Notes: generated by a model from the letters alone, not told the origin. 64,000 bases of DNA from Archangium lipolyticum (GCF_024623785.1 NZ_JANKBZ010000005.1:310001-374000), one strand, 5' to 3'; counted from the first letter of the stretch, positions 8,420 through 17,841 are shown. Translations and numbers: made by a program.

Positions 8420-9588
8420 GCGTCTTCTCCGCCCGGACCGACTTCCCCCGCACCTGGAATCCCCTGGCACGGGCGCTCGCCGGGCGCCGCGCCCTCGGGC
8501 TTCCCCTGTTGGATCTCACCGAGACCAACCCCACCCGCGTGGGCCTTCCCGCCCCCGAGCCGGTGCTCCTGGCCTCTCCCGAGGCCCTCGGCTACTCGCC
8601 CGAGCCCCAGGGACTCCTGTCCGCCCGCGAAGCCGTGGCCGCGCACCTCGCCACGCGCGGCGCCCGCGTCCTCCCCGAGCACCTCGTCCTCTCCGCGAGC
8701 ACCAGCGAGTCCTACGGCTGGCTCTTCAAGCTGCTCTGTGAGCCCGGGGACAACGTCCTCGTCCCCTCGCCCTGCTACCCCCTCTTCGAGTACCTCACGC
8801 GCCTGGAGGGCGTGGAGACGCGCACCTACCGGCTGCCTCGTGCCCACGGCTTCGGCCTGGATGTGGACGAGGTGGCCGCCGCGCGGGACGCTCGCACCCG
8901 CGCCGTGCTCGTGGTGAACCCCGGCAACCCCACCGGCCACTTCCTCCAGGACGGAGAGCTGGCCGCCCTCGGCGCGCTGTGCGCGGAGGCCGGGCTGGCA
9001 CTCATCTCCGACGAGGTGTTCTCCGACTTCGCCTGGGACTCGGAGCCGGGCCGGGTGCTCACGGTGGCCGGGCGCGAGCTGCCCATGCTCACCTTCTCGC
9101 TGTCGGGCCTGTCGAAGGTGGCGGGGCTGCCGGGCCTCAAGCTGGGCTGGACGCACGTGGGCGGGCCCGCCGCCTCGCGCGACGAGGCCCTGGCCCGGTT
9201 GGAGCTGGTGGCGGACACGTACCTGCCGGTGAACACGCCCGTGCAACTCGCCCTCCCCGGGCTCCTGGCGCATGCGCCCCGCTTCCAGGCGGCGTTGCTG
9301 GCGCGGGTGGGGGAGAACCGACGTCTGTTGCTCGAGGCCCGCCCGAGCGATGCCCGCTGGGACGTGGTGCCCGCGCATGGCGGGTGGAGCTCCGTGCTGC
9401 GCATTCCCCTGGAGCCTGGCGAGGAGGCCACGTGTCTGGCCCTGCTGGACGAGGGCGTGGGCGTGCAGCCGGGCTACTTCTACGACTTCACCGGCGGGGC
9501 CTTCCTGGTGCTGTCCCTGCTGCCACCGCCGGAGGTCTTCGCCGCCGCGCTGGAGCCGCTCGCCCGCGTGCTGGCCTCGAGCGGCTAG
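8416..9588 (+). CDS. fold-type I (class I/II) PLP aminotransferase
   Basis: A 390-residue aminotransferase. Visible features are VLSASTSESY (cofactor phosphate region, 91-100), NPGNPTG (168-174), the pyridoxal-contacting Asp in SDEVF (D199), and the Schiff-base lysine K234 in SLSGLSKVAGLPG. This is the aspartate-aminotransferase-like fold, not the class III fold of BioA. The GTG start at 8416 overlaps the upstream stop (GTGA). As the last gene of the bioB-F-D run it might be a biotin-pathway enzyme or an unrelated amino-acid transaminase; substrate cannot be read from the sequence. The gene ends 9 bases from a convergent gene. Confidence 0.88.
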   Translation: MSVFSARTDFPRTWNPLARALAGRRALGLPLLDLTETNPTRVGLPAPEPVLLASPEALGYSPEPQGLLSAREAVAAHLATRGARVLPEHLVLSASTSESYGWLFKLLCEPGDNVLVPSPCYPLFEYLTRLEGVETRTYRLPRAHGFGLDVDEVAAARDARTRAVLVVNPGNPTGHFLQDGELAALGALCAEAGLALISDEVFSDFAWDSEPGRVLTVAGRELPMLTFSLSGLSKVAGLPGLKLGWTHVGGPAASRDEALARLELVADTYLPVNTPVQLALPGLLAHAPRFQAALLARVGENRRLLLEARPSDARWDVVPAHGGWSSVLRIPLEPGEEATCLALLDEGVGVQPGYFYDFTGGAFLVLSLLPPPEVFAAALEPLARVLASSG

Positions 9589-9597
9589 GGGCCGGGC

Positions 9598-10035
9598 CTA
9601 CCGCGCCGCGGGGGCTCCCACCGCCGAGCGGGGCACCCTGCCCGTGGCGCCGAGGTTCCCTCCGAGGCCGTAGCACTCGATGCTCATCTGGCGATCCCAC
9701 GAGGGCTGCTCCTCGATGCGGCTGGCCCTCCGGCGGATCAGCAGCGCGGGCAGCTCCGTCACGAAGAGGCCGTAGTAGCCCGCCGCGTCCTCGCCCATCT
9801 CGGCCGGTGAGACGCCCAGCTCCTGCTCCAGCCGTTGCAGCCCGGCGAGGAAGAGGCGCTCGGAGTCATCGTTCGAGGCGCTTCCCCGTGGCACATCCAG
9901 GCACAGCTCGACGAGAGAGCGTCCGGACATGTTCCGCGCGAGCTCCTGACGCACCTTGCCGCGGTTCTCCCGCGCATCGAGGACACGCGCCTCCCCGGCG
10001 CGCTCCGAAGCTCGTTTTACCAGGGCTGTGCTCAT
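9598..10035 (-). CDS. hypothetical protein, 145 aa
   Basis: Start ATG at 10035 with a strong GGGGAGGAG four bases upstream. The protein is soluble: an N-terminal basic helix, a central acidic helical part (EQELGVSPAEMGEDAAGYYGLF) and a Gly/Ala-rich tail. No signal peptide or known motif. It is convergent with the aminotransferase gene. A widely spaced inverted pair (CATCGTCA/TGACGATG at 10069 and 10115) lies in its upstream region. Function unknown. Confidence 0.6.
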   Translation of the reverse strand: MSTALVKRASERAGEARVLDARENRGKVRQELARNMSGRSLVELCLDVPRGSASNDDSERLFLAGLQRLEQELGVSPAEMGEDAAGYYGLFVTELPALLIRRRASRIEEQPSWDRQMSIECYGLGGNLGATGRVPRSAVGAPAAR

Positions 10036-10212
10036 CGGCTCCTCCCCAGGGGTCCCAATCCGGGCCCAACATCGTCATCAGAAAGAGATGCCTGACGCCC
10101 TTTCGTGATGCTCCTGACGATGAATGCGGTGTTTCTGCCTCTTTGTCGTACAGGCGTCGGAGCAAGCGTTCGCCAGCTATCGGAAGGAGGGGAGTCCACC
10201 CCTCCCTCCAGG

Positions 10213-11778
10213 TCAGGCCGTGGCCGGAGGGTGTGCCCCCCAGGGCTCCAGGGGCGGAGCCGCCGCCAGCAAGGCCCGGAGCCGGGGGATGTCGATGGGC
10301 TTGTCGAGGCAGGGCAGGCCCGTGCTGGCCAGGAAGGCGCGGGACTGCTCCGTGAAGGCGCCTCCCGTCATGAAGATGACCCGCCGGGCCTGATCCGGCG
10401 CCAGCCGGACCAGCTCCTCGTAGAACCGGGGGCCGCTCATCTCCGGCATCATCAGATCGCTCAGGATGACGTCGAAGCGCCGGCCCGAGGCCACCTGCGC
10501 CAGCGCCTCCGGGCCCTGGACGACGACGAGCACCTCGCACTGGGGGGAGAGCAGCCGCTGGAGGGCCCGGGCCACCACCGCCTCGTCGTCGAGGATCAGC
10601 ACGCACCGCCGGGGGGCCGTGTCACCGCTGGCCCGTGCGGGCCGCTCGGCCAGGTCGTGCGCCGTCGGCAGGCGGATGTGGAACAGGGTGCCACGTCCCG
10701 GTTCGCTCTCCACGCCGAGCTCTCCACCCATCTCGGTGATGAGCCGGCGGCAGATGGCCAGTCCCAGGCCCGTGCCCACTCCCGCCGGCTTGGTGCTGAA
10801 GAAGGGCTCGAAGATGCGCTCGCGCAGCTCCGGGGGGATGCCCTTGCCCGTGTCGTGGATCTCCACCCGGACGTGGCTCGTGCCGTCCTGGCGCGTCACC
10901 ACGCGGATCTCCTGGGTATCATTCTGGCCCTCGGGGATGGCGTCGGCGGCGTTGACGAGCAGGTTGAGGAAGACCTGGCCGAGCGGCGCCTCGCTGCCGA
11001 GCACCGGCGCGCGCGCGGCGTAGTCCTTGACGATGCGGGCCCGGTGGAAGACGTGGTTCCAGGCGATCCGCAGCGACGAGTCCAGCACCCGGTGCACGTC
11101 CAGCGGGCCGCGCTGCTTGTCGTCCGGCCGGGAGAAGACCTTGATGTCCCGGATGATCTCCCGGATGCGCTCGGCGCACTGCATGCAGTCATCCAGCGCC
11201 TGTTGCTGCTCGAGGGCGAGGGGCACCGCGCGGGCCGGCTCCTGGCCCTGCCCGGGGTTGAGCACGTAGTTCAGGTTGGCCATGAGCGAGGCGAGCGGGT
11301 TGTTGATCTCATGCGCCACGCTGGCGGCGAGCAGCCCCAGGGAGGCCAGCCGGTCCGACAGCAGCAACTGCTCCTGCATCTTCCGGCGCTCGGCGCGCAC
11401 CGCGGCTTCCCTCAGCTCGCGGGCCACGGCGGGCCCCAGCCGGCCCAACCGGTCCTTGAGCAGGAAGTCGTGGACGCCCGCCCGCATCGCCGCCACCGCC
11501 GTGTCCTCGCCCATCTGCCCGGAGACGATGAGGAAGGGCACGTCCAGTCCCCGCTGCTGCACCACGGCGAAGGCGGCCAGCGCGTCGAAGCGAGGCAGCG
11601 CGTAGTCCGCGATGATGGCGTCCCAGGGCCCCGCGTCGAGCGCTCGTGTCAGTGCCTCGGCCGTCTCCACCCGGGCATGCGTCACCTCATAGCCGCCGCG
11701 TCGCAGCTCGCGCAGCACCATCAGGGCATCGTCCTCGAAGTCCTCGATGAGCAGCAGACGCAGGGGTGTGGCCATCAT
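10213..11778 (-). CDS. hybrid histidine kinase: receiver - HisKA/HATPase - receiver
   Basis: A 521-residue cytoplasmic signalling protein. Receiver 1 covers about residues 5-120 (phospho-acceptor D58, K108). The HisKA helix has the autophosphorylation site H156 in SVAHEINNPL, followed by a HATPase domain (N box LNLLVNAADA, DTGKGIPP, GTGLGLA). Receiver 2 covers about 390-505 (D441 in LSDLMMPEMSG). There is no transmembrane segment or PAS domain, so input must come by phosphotransfer or protein contact. The start is ATG 11778 or the adjacent ATG 11775, both overlapping the stop of the upstream receiver gene. The order kinase, lone receiver, hybrid kinase on one transcript suggests a local phosphorelay. 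Confidence 0.93.
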   Translation of the reverse strand: MMATPLRLLLIEDFEDDALMVLRELRRGGYEVTHARVETAEALTRALDAGPWDAIIADYALPRFDALAAFAVVQQRGLDVPFLIVSGQMGEDTAVAAMRAGVHDFLLKDRLGRLGPAVARELREAAVRAERRKMQEQLLLSDRLASLGLLAASVAHEINNPLASLMANLNYVLNPGQGQEPARAVPLALEQQQALDDCMQCAERIREIIRDIKVFSRPDDKQRGPLDVHRVLDSSLRIAWNHVFHRARIVKDYAARAPVLGSEAPLGQVFLNLLVNAADAIPEGQNDTQEIRVVTRQDGTSHVRVEIHDTGKGIPPELRERIFEPFFSTKPAGVGTGLGLAICRRLITEMGGELGVESEPGRGTLFHIRLPTAHDLAERPARASGDTAPRRCVLILDDEAVVARALQRLLSPQCEVLVVVQGPEALAQVASGRRFDVILSDLMMPEMSGPRFYEELVRLAPDQARRVIFMTGGAFTEQSRAFLASTGLPCLDKPIDIPRLRALLAAAPPLEPWGAHPPATA

Positions 11779-12233
11779 GCACTCCTTCTCGGGGTGGGAA
11801 GCTCGTTGAGGACGAGCCAGTACATGCCCAGCTGCCGCACCGCCTCGAAGAAGGCGGTGACGTCCACCGGCTTGTGGACGAAGCTGTTGACGCCCAGCTG
11901 GTAGCTCTCCACCAGATCCCTCTCCTCCTTGGACGAGGTGAGGACGACCACCGGCAGGGTCCGGGTCTGCTCGTGCGTGCGGATGCGCCGCAGCACCTCC
12001 AGCCCGTCGAGGCGGGGCAGGTGCAGGTCCAACAGCACCACCTGGGGCCGGATGTCCGGATTCCTCCCCGCGTGCTTGCCCTGGATGAAGAGGTAGTCGA
12101 TGGCCTCGGCCCCGTCGCGCACGACGACCACCGGGTTGTGGATGTTGCTCTTGCGGAAGGCCCGCAGGGTCATCAGCTCGTCATCGGCATTGTCCTCGAC
12201 GAGGAGGATGACACGCTGGCTCGCTTCGTACAT
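11775..12233 (-). CDS. Rcp1-like single-domain response regulator
   Basis: A 152-residue lone receiver domain with EDN acid pocket (13-15), phospho-acceptor D69 in VVLLDLHLPRLDG, a Thr/Ser at TSSKEE and Lys in VHKPVD. It has the long insertion typical of Rcp1-type regulators (IDYLFIQGKHAGRNPDIRPQ) that partner bacteriophytochrome-like kinases. It has no output domain, so it probably passes phosphate onward. It starts 12 bases after the PAS kinase stop and overlaps the hybrid kinase start by four bases. Confidence 0.93.
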   Translation of the reverse strand: MYEASQRVILLVEDNADDELMTLRAFRKSNIHNPVVVVRDGAEAIDYLFIQGKHAGRNPDIRPQVVLLDLHLPRLDGLEVLRRIRTHEQTRTLPVVVLTSSKEERDLVESYQLGVNSFVHKPVDVTAFFEAVRQLGMYWLVLNELPTPRRSA

Positions 12234-12245
12234 GGACGTGGCTCC

Positions 12246-13823
12246 TCAGGTTCCTTCGTGGAGGGTGAAGTAGAAGGTGGCACCCTGGCCGACCCGGCCC
12301 TCGCCCCAGACGCGGCCTCCATGGCGCACGATGATGCGCTGCACGGTGGCCAGTCCGACGCCGGTGCCCTCGAACTCCTGTTGCGTGTGCAGGCGCTGGA
12401 AGACGCCGAAGAGCTTCTTCTGGTACTCCATGTCGAAGCCCGCCCCGTTGTCCCGGACGAAGTAGACCCGTCTCGCGCCACCTTCGGTTGGAAGCGTTCC
12501 CAGCGCTATCTCCGCCTCCGGCCGCTCGCGGGTGAACTTCCAGGCGTTGCCCAGCAGGTTCTCCAGCACCGAGCGCAGTAGCTGCGCGTCCCCCCGGTCC
12601 ACCAGTCCGTCCTGGATGTGGAAGCGCACGGTGCGCTGGGGCTGCCAGCGCTGGAGCTGCTCGGAGATGTTTCGCGCGAGGGCGGACAGGTTGACCTCCG
12701 CCTCCACGAACTCGGTGCGGTTGACGCGCGAGAGGGCGAGGATGCCGTCGATGAGCTCGGCCATGCGCTGCGAGGAGGCGCGGATGCGCTGCAGGTAGTC
12801 CAGGCCGGTGGTGTCGAGCTTGTCCGCGCAGTCCTCCGTCAGCGCCAGCGTGAAGTTGGAGATGCTGCGCAGGGGCGCGCGCAGGTCATGGGCCACCGAG
12901 TAGGCGAAGGCCTCCAGCTCGCGGTTGGAGAACTCGAGCTGCGCGGTGCGCTCGGCGATGCGGCGCTCCAGGTCCTCGTTGAGCTGGCGCACCTTCTCCT
13001 CGGCCTCCCGGCGCCGGGTGATGTCGGTGACCATGGCCAGTGCCCCGAGGTAGTTGCCCTCCTCGTCCTGGATGGGGTTGCACGACATCAGGGTCCACAC
13101 GAGGGTGCCGTCCTTGCGCTGGAGCTTGAAGTCATGGACGTCGGTGATGCCCTTGCGCCTCTGCTCGATGTTCTGGGCGGCGAGCCGGGCGCCCTCCTCG
13201 TCCATGAACGCGCTGACGTGCTTGCCCAGCATCTCGCCGACCGTGTAGCCCAGCATCCGCGCCAGGTAGCGGTTGACGTAGGTGGTGCGGTTCTCGGCAT
13301 CGATCGTCCAGACCCCTTCCTGCGCGGCATCCACGAGGAGGCGGAAGCGCTGCTCGGAGCGGCGCTGCTCGGCCTCGGCCCGGCGCTCGCCGTCGGTGTC
13401 CCGGACGAAGACCATGGCGCCCACCAGCCCCCCCTTCGCGTCGCGCAGGGGCCTGGCGCGCACGTGCATGTGCTGGCCCTCCGGCACCATGGCGTTGCGC
13501 ACGAAGATGTCGGCCTCGGGCCGCTCCTCTCCGTGCAGCGCCCGGAAGAGCGGGAGCTGAGCCGAGGGCAGGGGGGTGCGCGCGTCCGGGTAGAACGCGC
13601 CGTAGTTCTCGCTCCACCGGGGAGGAGGCCCGTCCAGCGACGCGACGCCGGTGAGCTTGTGGGCGAAGGGGCTCAGGTAGACGAGCTTGCCCGTGGCGTC
13701 AGCGATGACCACGCCCTCGGTCTCGCTGTCGAGGATGGCTCGCAGCAGCGTGTGGTTCTGGACCTGGAGAAGGCCCTCGGCCAGATCATCGAAACGGGAC
13801 GTGGAAAGGGGGAGGGCTGTCAT
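12246..13823 (-). CDS. PAS-domain sensor histidine kinase
   Basis: A 525-residue soluble kinase with two PAS domains (about residues 22-145 and 155-270, the second with a PAC-like LVWTLMSCNPIQDEEG segment), a short coiled coil (about 272-300), a HisKA domain with H312 in YSVAHDLRAPLRS, and a C-terminal HATPase (DNGAGFDM, FEGTGVGLATV). The HisKA type is that of phytochrome-like kinases, which fits the Rcp1-like regulator next door. No GAF/PHY chromophore domains are present. The start at 13823 (Met-Thr-Ala-Leu-Pro) is placed just before the first PAS; no clear ribosome site is visible there and an upstream in-frame start is possible. Confidence 0.9.
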   Translation of the reverse strand: MTALPLSTSRFDDLAEGLLQVQNHTLLRAILDSETEGVVIADATGKLVYLSPFAHKLTGVASLDGPPPRWSENYGAFYPDARTPLPSAQLPLFRALHGEERPEADIFVRNAMVPEGQHMHVRARPLRDAKGGLVGAMVFVRDTDGERRAEAEQRRSEQRFRLLVDAAQEGVWTIDAENRTTYVNRYLARMLGYTVGEMLGKHVSAFMDEEGARLAAQNIEQRRKGITDVHDFKLQRKDGTLVWTLMSCNPIQDEEGNYLGALAMVTDITRRREAEEKVRQLNEDLERRIAERTAQLEFSNRELEAFAYSVAHDLRAPLRSISNFTLALTEDCADKLDTTGLDYLQRIRASSQRMAELIDGILALSRVNRTEFVEAEVNLSALARNISEQLQRWQPQRTVRFHIQDGLVDRGDAQLLRSVLENLLGNAWKFTRERPEAEIALGTLPTEGGARRVYFVRDNGAGFDMEYQKKLFGVFQRLHTQQEFEGTGVGLATVQRIIVRHGGRVWGEGRVGQGATFYFTLHEGT

Positions 13824-14225
13824 GGCGTGGGTCAGGAGGCCGCCTCGGATTCCAAGGGGACGCGAAAGGCGGGCATCGGGAAGGGGGGCCATCGTGGGCC
13901 CAGGGGCGATTCGAGCACACCCCGGTCCGGACACACATCGTGGGAGCACCGGCTCGCGGCGGATGGAGCACCTGGGCCGTGATGTCTGTCTCCCCGCACG
14001 AGGACTTCCCCCCGGTGCCGACGGAAGTGTCGGCGGCAACCGTGCTGCAATCTTACACCGGGAGGCGCACTCGAAGCAGGGGGCGCCTCCTCTATGTCCG
14101 CCACGCGACGCGGCCTGGGTGTGGGTATAGGTGCGCTCGAGGCGCATGGAAAAAGAAAGCGCCCGGCGGAGGGATTCACGCCGGGCGCGCCAGGCTGCTG
14201 CGTTCGCGGGCGGGCCCGCGAGGTG
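13824..14225. other. 402-bp intergenic region between the PAS kinase and the OPT gene
   Basis: Both flanking genes run on the minus strand, so this region holds the OPT terminator (14148-14188) and must hold the promoter of the three-gene phosphorelay. I see no convincing -35/-10 pair, sigma-54 site or further repeat in it. Confidence 0.6.
14148..14188 (-). terminator. rho-independent terminator of the OPT transporter gene
   Basis: Perfect 10-bp inverted repeat GCGCCCGGCG (14159-14168) / CGCCGGGCGC (14179-14188) with a 10-base loop. Read on the minus strand it is followed by CTTTCTTTTTCC, a good U-tract. It lies 38 bases past the OPT stop. Confidence 0.88.
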
Positions 14226-16313
14226 TCAGCCGTGCGAGGGACTGGTCCTGCGCGAGATGCGGTACAGCACGAAGCCCATGAAGGCGAAGGCGAGGACACC
14301 GATGAGGTGGTAGCCGCTCTCGCCCACGGCGTGGTGCAGCGCCGACTCCACCGACAGCTTGGAGATGGCCGCGTTGACGCCCTCGTTCACCGAGAGGATG
14401 GCCACCACCACGCCCGCCAGCGCGCCACCGGCCACCAGGCCCGTGGAGAAGAGGTTGCCGGGGCCCAGCTCGGACTCCTCCACGTGCTCACCCTTGCGGG
14501 TGGCCATGTAGTCGGACAGGCCCTTGATGGCGCCGCCCACGAAGATGGGCGCGGTGGTGGACAGTGGCAGGTACGCGCCCACCGCGAAGGACAGCGACTT
14601 GACGCCGCACAGCTCCATCGTCACCGACAGGAAGACGCCCACCAGCACGAACTGCCAGTCCAGGTTGAAGGACAGCAGGCCCTTGATGAGGGTGGCCATC
14701 AGCGTGCCCTGCGGCGCGGGGAAGGCCTGGGTGCCGATCATGTGCTCCACGCCCTGGGCCCGCATGGCCTCGGTGGGCGTGTCCAGCAACTTCATGGTGA
14801 GGCCGATGACGATCGCCGCCGCCACCGCGCCAATCATCAGGCCGATCTGCTGCGCCCTCGGGGTGGCGCCCACCAGGTAGCCCGTCTTCAGGTCCTGCGA
14901 CGTGGCGCCCGCGTTCGCCGCGGCGATGCACACCATGCCGCCCACGCACAGCGCCATGGGCTGGTACACGTCACCCGTCCAGCCGATGCCCACGAAGATG
15001 AGGCACGTGGCCATCAGCGTGGCGATCGTCATGCCGGAGATGGGGTTGGACGACGAGCCGATGATGCCCACGATGCGCGAGGCCACCGTCACGAAGAAGA
15101 AGCCGAACACCACGATGAGGACGCCCAGCAGCAGGCGGCCGAACACCGTGCCCGGCAGGAAGGGCAGGGCCGCCATCACCAGGATGAGGCCCACGCTGCC
15201 GAAGAGCACGAAGGTGATGGGAAGGTCGCGCTCGGTGCGCTTCTGCGCCGCCGCTCCAGCACCCTCCTTGAATGACGCCAGGCTCTCCTTGAAGGCCGCG
15301 ATGATGGTGGGCAGCGTCTTGAGCAGCGTGATGAAGCCGCCGGCCGCCACCGCGCCCGCGCCGATCTGCCGCACGTAGGCGCGGTAGATGGCCGTGGCCG
15401 TGTTGGCGAAGGTGTGCGTCACCGGGTCCCACCCGCCAGTGCCGCCCGCGGTCGTCAGGCTCTTGAGCTCGCCCAGCTTCACCAGCTGCGCGGCGATGGT
15501 GTCCGGAGGCACCACCGAGGCCAGCAGCGGGATGATGCCCAGCCACGCCAGCACGCCACCGGCCACCAGCACGCCGGCGATCTTCGGGCCGACGATGTAG
15601 CCCACGCCCAGGTACTCGGGGGTGATGTCGCCGTTGAGCGTGGCGGACGGGAAGTACTTGTTCGTCTGCTTCGTCACCAGCGCGGGCGTCTCGGCGATGA
15701 GCCGGACGATCTTCTGCAGCAGCGCGTACACGAACGCGAAGCCCACGCCCTGGAAGGCGATCTTCGCCAGGTCTCCGCCCTTCTCACCGGCGATGAGCAC
15801 CGAGGCGCACGCCGTCCCCTCGGGGTAGGGCAGGTTGGCGTGCTCCTTCACGATGAGCGAGCGCCGCAGCGGCACCATCATCAGCGTGCCCAGCACGCCG
15901 CCCAGCAGCGCCAGGGTGAAGATGGTCCAGTACTCGAAGAAGCTCGAGCCCTTGCTGTCGGTGCTCAGGAAGAGGAAGCCCGGCAGGGTGAACACCACGC
16001 CCGCGGCGATGGACTCGCCCGCCGAGCCGATGGTCTGCACCACGTTGTTCTCGAGGATGGTCGAGCCACCGAGCTTCTTGAGCAACGAGATGGCGAGCAC
16101 CGCGATGGGGATGGACGCCGAGACGGTGAGGCCCGCCTTCAGCGCCAGGTACACCGTGGCGGCTCCGAAGACGATGCCGAAGGCCACGCCGATGATGATG
16201 GCCTTCGGGGTGAACTCGGGCACATCCATCCGCTCGGCGGGGATGTAGGGTTTGAAATCGGCCGACGGAGCGATATCGCTCTGGTCGATCTCGGTCTTGG
16301 CTGCTTCAGGCAT
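14226..16313 (-). CDS. OPT family oligopeptide transporter
   Basis: A 695-residue integral membrane protein with about 14-16 hydrophobic segments. The family start AERMDVPEFTPKAIIIG leads into the first helix with YLALKAGLTVSASIPIAVLA. Internal Gly-rich segments such as NPISGMTIATLM and the KSLSFAVGAYLPLSTTAPIF segment are typical of bacterial OPT carriers, which move oligopeptides or metal-peptide complexes. The ATG at 16313 (Met-Pro-Glu-Ala-Ala) has GGGAG eight bases upstream. It follows the FAD monooxygenase by 76 bases on the same strand, so a shared transcript is possible. A strong terminator follows. Confidence 0.93.
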   Translation of the reverse strand: MPEAAKTEIDQSDIAPSADFKPYIPAERMDVPEFTPKAIIIGVAFGIVFGAATVYLALKAGLTVSASIPIAVLAISLLKKLGGSTILENNVVQTIGSAGESIAAGVVFTLPGFLFLSTDSKGSSFFEYWTIFTLALLGGVLGTLMMVPLRRSLIVKEHANLPYPEGTACASVLIAGEKGGDLAKIAFQGVGFAFVYALLQKIVRLIAETPALVTKQTNKYFPSATLNGDITPEYLGVGYIVGPKIAGVLVAGGVLAWLGIIPLLASVVPPDTIAAQLVKLGELKSLTTAGGTGGWDPVTHTFANTATAIYRAYVRQIGAGAVAAGGFITLLKTLPTIIAAFKESLASFKEGAGAAAQKRTERDLPITFVLFGSVGLILVMAALPFLPGTVFGRLLLGVLIVVFGFFFVTVASRIVGIIGSSSNPISGMTIATLMATCLIFVGIGWTGDVYQPMALCVGGMVCIAAANAGATSQDLKTGYLVGATPRAQQIGLMIGAVAAAIVIGLTMKLLDTPTEAMRAQGVEHMIGTQAFPAPQGTLMATLIKGLLSFNLDWQFVLVGVFLSVTMELCGVKSLSFAVGAYLPLSTTAPIFVGGAIKGLSDYMATRKGEHVEESELGPGNLFSTGLVAGGALAGVVVAILSVNEGVNAAISKLSVESALHHAVGESGYHLIGVLAFAFMGFVLYRISRRTSPSHG

Positions 16314-16389
16314 GGATGGGGGCTCCCAGCGGGGAACGGCCGTGTGGGGCAGTGTTCTACAACTCCCTTCCCGCCGCGCCAAATGGGCG

Positions 16390-17841
16390 CTACGCCGCCG
16401 TGTCCATCCGCTCGGCCCCCACCTGGGCCCGGGCTCCCGGCGCACGCGGCATGCGGTCCAGGTTCACTCTCTCGGCCAATGGGACGAACAGGCTCTTGAG
16501 GCTGTAGGCCGTCAGGGCCAGGGCCAGCTTCGGTTGCAGCAGCACCTCCAGCCCGCCCCGGAGGTGGAGGACCCGGTAGAACCGCTCGCACGACTCCTCG
16601 TCCAGCGAGGTCAGGTCCACCAGGTTGCCGATCGACCATTGCAGCAGCTTCAACCCGGGCAGCCGCCTGCCCCGCGCCCGCGGGTAGATCAGGTCCAGGG
16701 TGGTGGCGAGCATCCAGCTCAGGCCGATGCTCCGGGCGAGTTCCTTCTGGAAGCGCCGCGACAGTCCCTGGAGGTTGCCCGGAGATGTGCGCGCCTGGGC
16801 CGCGACGCACTCACCGAGCCGCCGCGCGCCCAGGCTGATGACCGTCATGCCCTGGCCATAGACGGGGTTGAGGGCGCAGACCGAGTCCCCCAGGAGCACG
16901 AACCCGTCCGGGAAGCGCGGCATCCGCTCGAAGTGCAGCCACCGGCTCGTCGGTATCTTGTGCATGACGGGCTGCGTCAGCGGCTTCGCCCCCTGGAGGG
17001 CCTCGTGGATGTGCGGGGTGGGCAGGCCGCGGGCGAACTCCAGGAACCCCTCGTCATCCGTGGGGGGGTGGTCTCCGAAGTACCCGCTGAGGCTGACGAT
17101 CCACCGCCCTCCCTCCACGTTGGCGAGGAAGCCCGAGCGCCAGCTGTCCGGCGCCCGCGCGTACAGGGCCAGGCTCTTCCAATCGTTCGGGGGGGGGGCG
17201 GGGCGCTCGTAGAAGCGGCTCGTGTACGCCAGCTCGATGCCGACCTGCTCCTCCTCCGGCCGACCATATCCCAGCTGCTCCAGCCACTGGGGTGCCCGCG
17301 AGCCGCGGCCACTGGCATCCACGACCAGGTCCGCCTCGAGCGTCTCCTCTCCGTCCGGACCCTCCACCCGCACCCCCGTCACCCGGGCGCGCGAGGCATC
17401 CGTGAGCAGCCCCTGGACGGCATACCCCTGCCGCAGCTCCACGTTCGGCAGGGCCACGGTGCGTCCGCGGACCTTCCACTCCAGGTAGGGGCGGGAGCAG
17501 AGGATGGTCTCGTAACCGCTGACGAAGCGCGGCTTCCAGGCGCCGAAGTGGAACCAGGCGCCGTCCCGGCCCATGTCGATGCGGTCGGCGCCGCCGGCCT
17601 CCAGCTCCCGCAGCAGCCCGGGGTAGAGCGCCTCCAGCACCTTCAGCCCCGCCTCCAGCATGGCGTGGATGTGGCGCCCCTGGGGCACCGCCTTGCGTGC
17701 CTCGGGCCCCTCGGGGAGGACCTCCCTCTCCAGAATCACCACCTTCTCGAAATGCTCGGACAGCACCCGGGCGCTGAGCAGGCCCGCGATGCTTCCGCCC
17801 ATGACGACGGCTCGTCCGAATCCGCGCTTGCTGGGGTTCAT
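16390..17841 (-). CDS. FAD-dependent monooxygenase-like flavoprotein
   Basis: A 483-residue protein of the PHBH/tryptophan-halogenase-related fold. It has an N-terminal Rossmann motif (VVMGGSIAGLLSARVL, with the ELERE-like VVILERE beta end) and the second FAD motif GDSVCALNPVYGQGM in the C-terminal half. The DASGRGS segment matches the family's DG motif. It likely hydroxylates or epoxidises a small molecule, but no substrate is evident. The ATG at 17841 sits just before the Rossmann motif; the ribosome site is weak. It is divergent from the chemoreceptor gene and upstream of the OPT transporter. Confidence 0.85.
   Translation of the reverse strand: MNPSKRGFGRAVVMGGSIAGLLSARVLSEHFEKVVILEREVLPEGPEARKAVPQGRHIHAMLEAGLKVLEALYPGLLRELEAGGADRIDMGRDGAWFHFGAWKPRFVSGYETILCSRPYLEWKVRGRTVALPNVELRQGYAVQGLLTDASRARVTGVRVEGPDGEETLEADLVVDASGRGSRAPQWLEQLGYGRPEEEQVGIELAYTSRFYERPAPPPNDWKSLALYARAPDSWRSGFLANVEGGRWIVSLSGYFGDHPPTDDEGFLEFARGLPTPHIHEALQGAKPLTQPVMHKIPTSRWLHFERMPRFPDGFVLLGDSVCALNPVYGQGMTVISLGARRLGECVAAQARTSPGNLQGLSRRFQKELARSIGLSWMLATTLDLIYPRARGRRLPGLKLLQWSIGNLVDLTSLDEESCERFYRVLHLRGGLEVLLQPKLALALTAYSLKSLFVPLAERVNLDRMPRAPGARAQVGAERMDTAA

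Noticed and set aside
8416-9588. Aminotransferase as BioA
   Set aside because: The sequence has the aspartate-aminotransferase-type motifs (NPGNPTG, SLSGLSK), not class III motifs, so it was not named bioA.
10069-10122. CATCGTCA/TGACGATG inverted pair as an operator or terminator
   Set aside because: The arms are 8 bp with a spacer near 38 bases and no U-tract; too weak to call.
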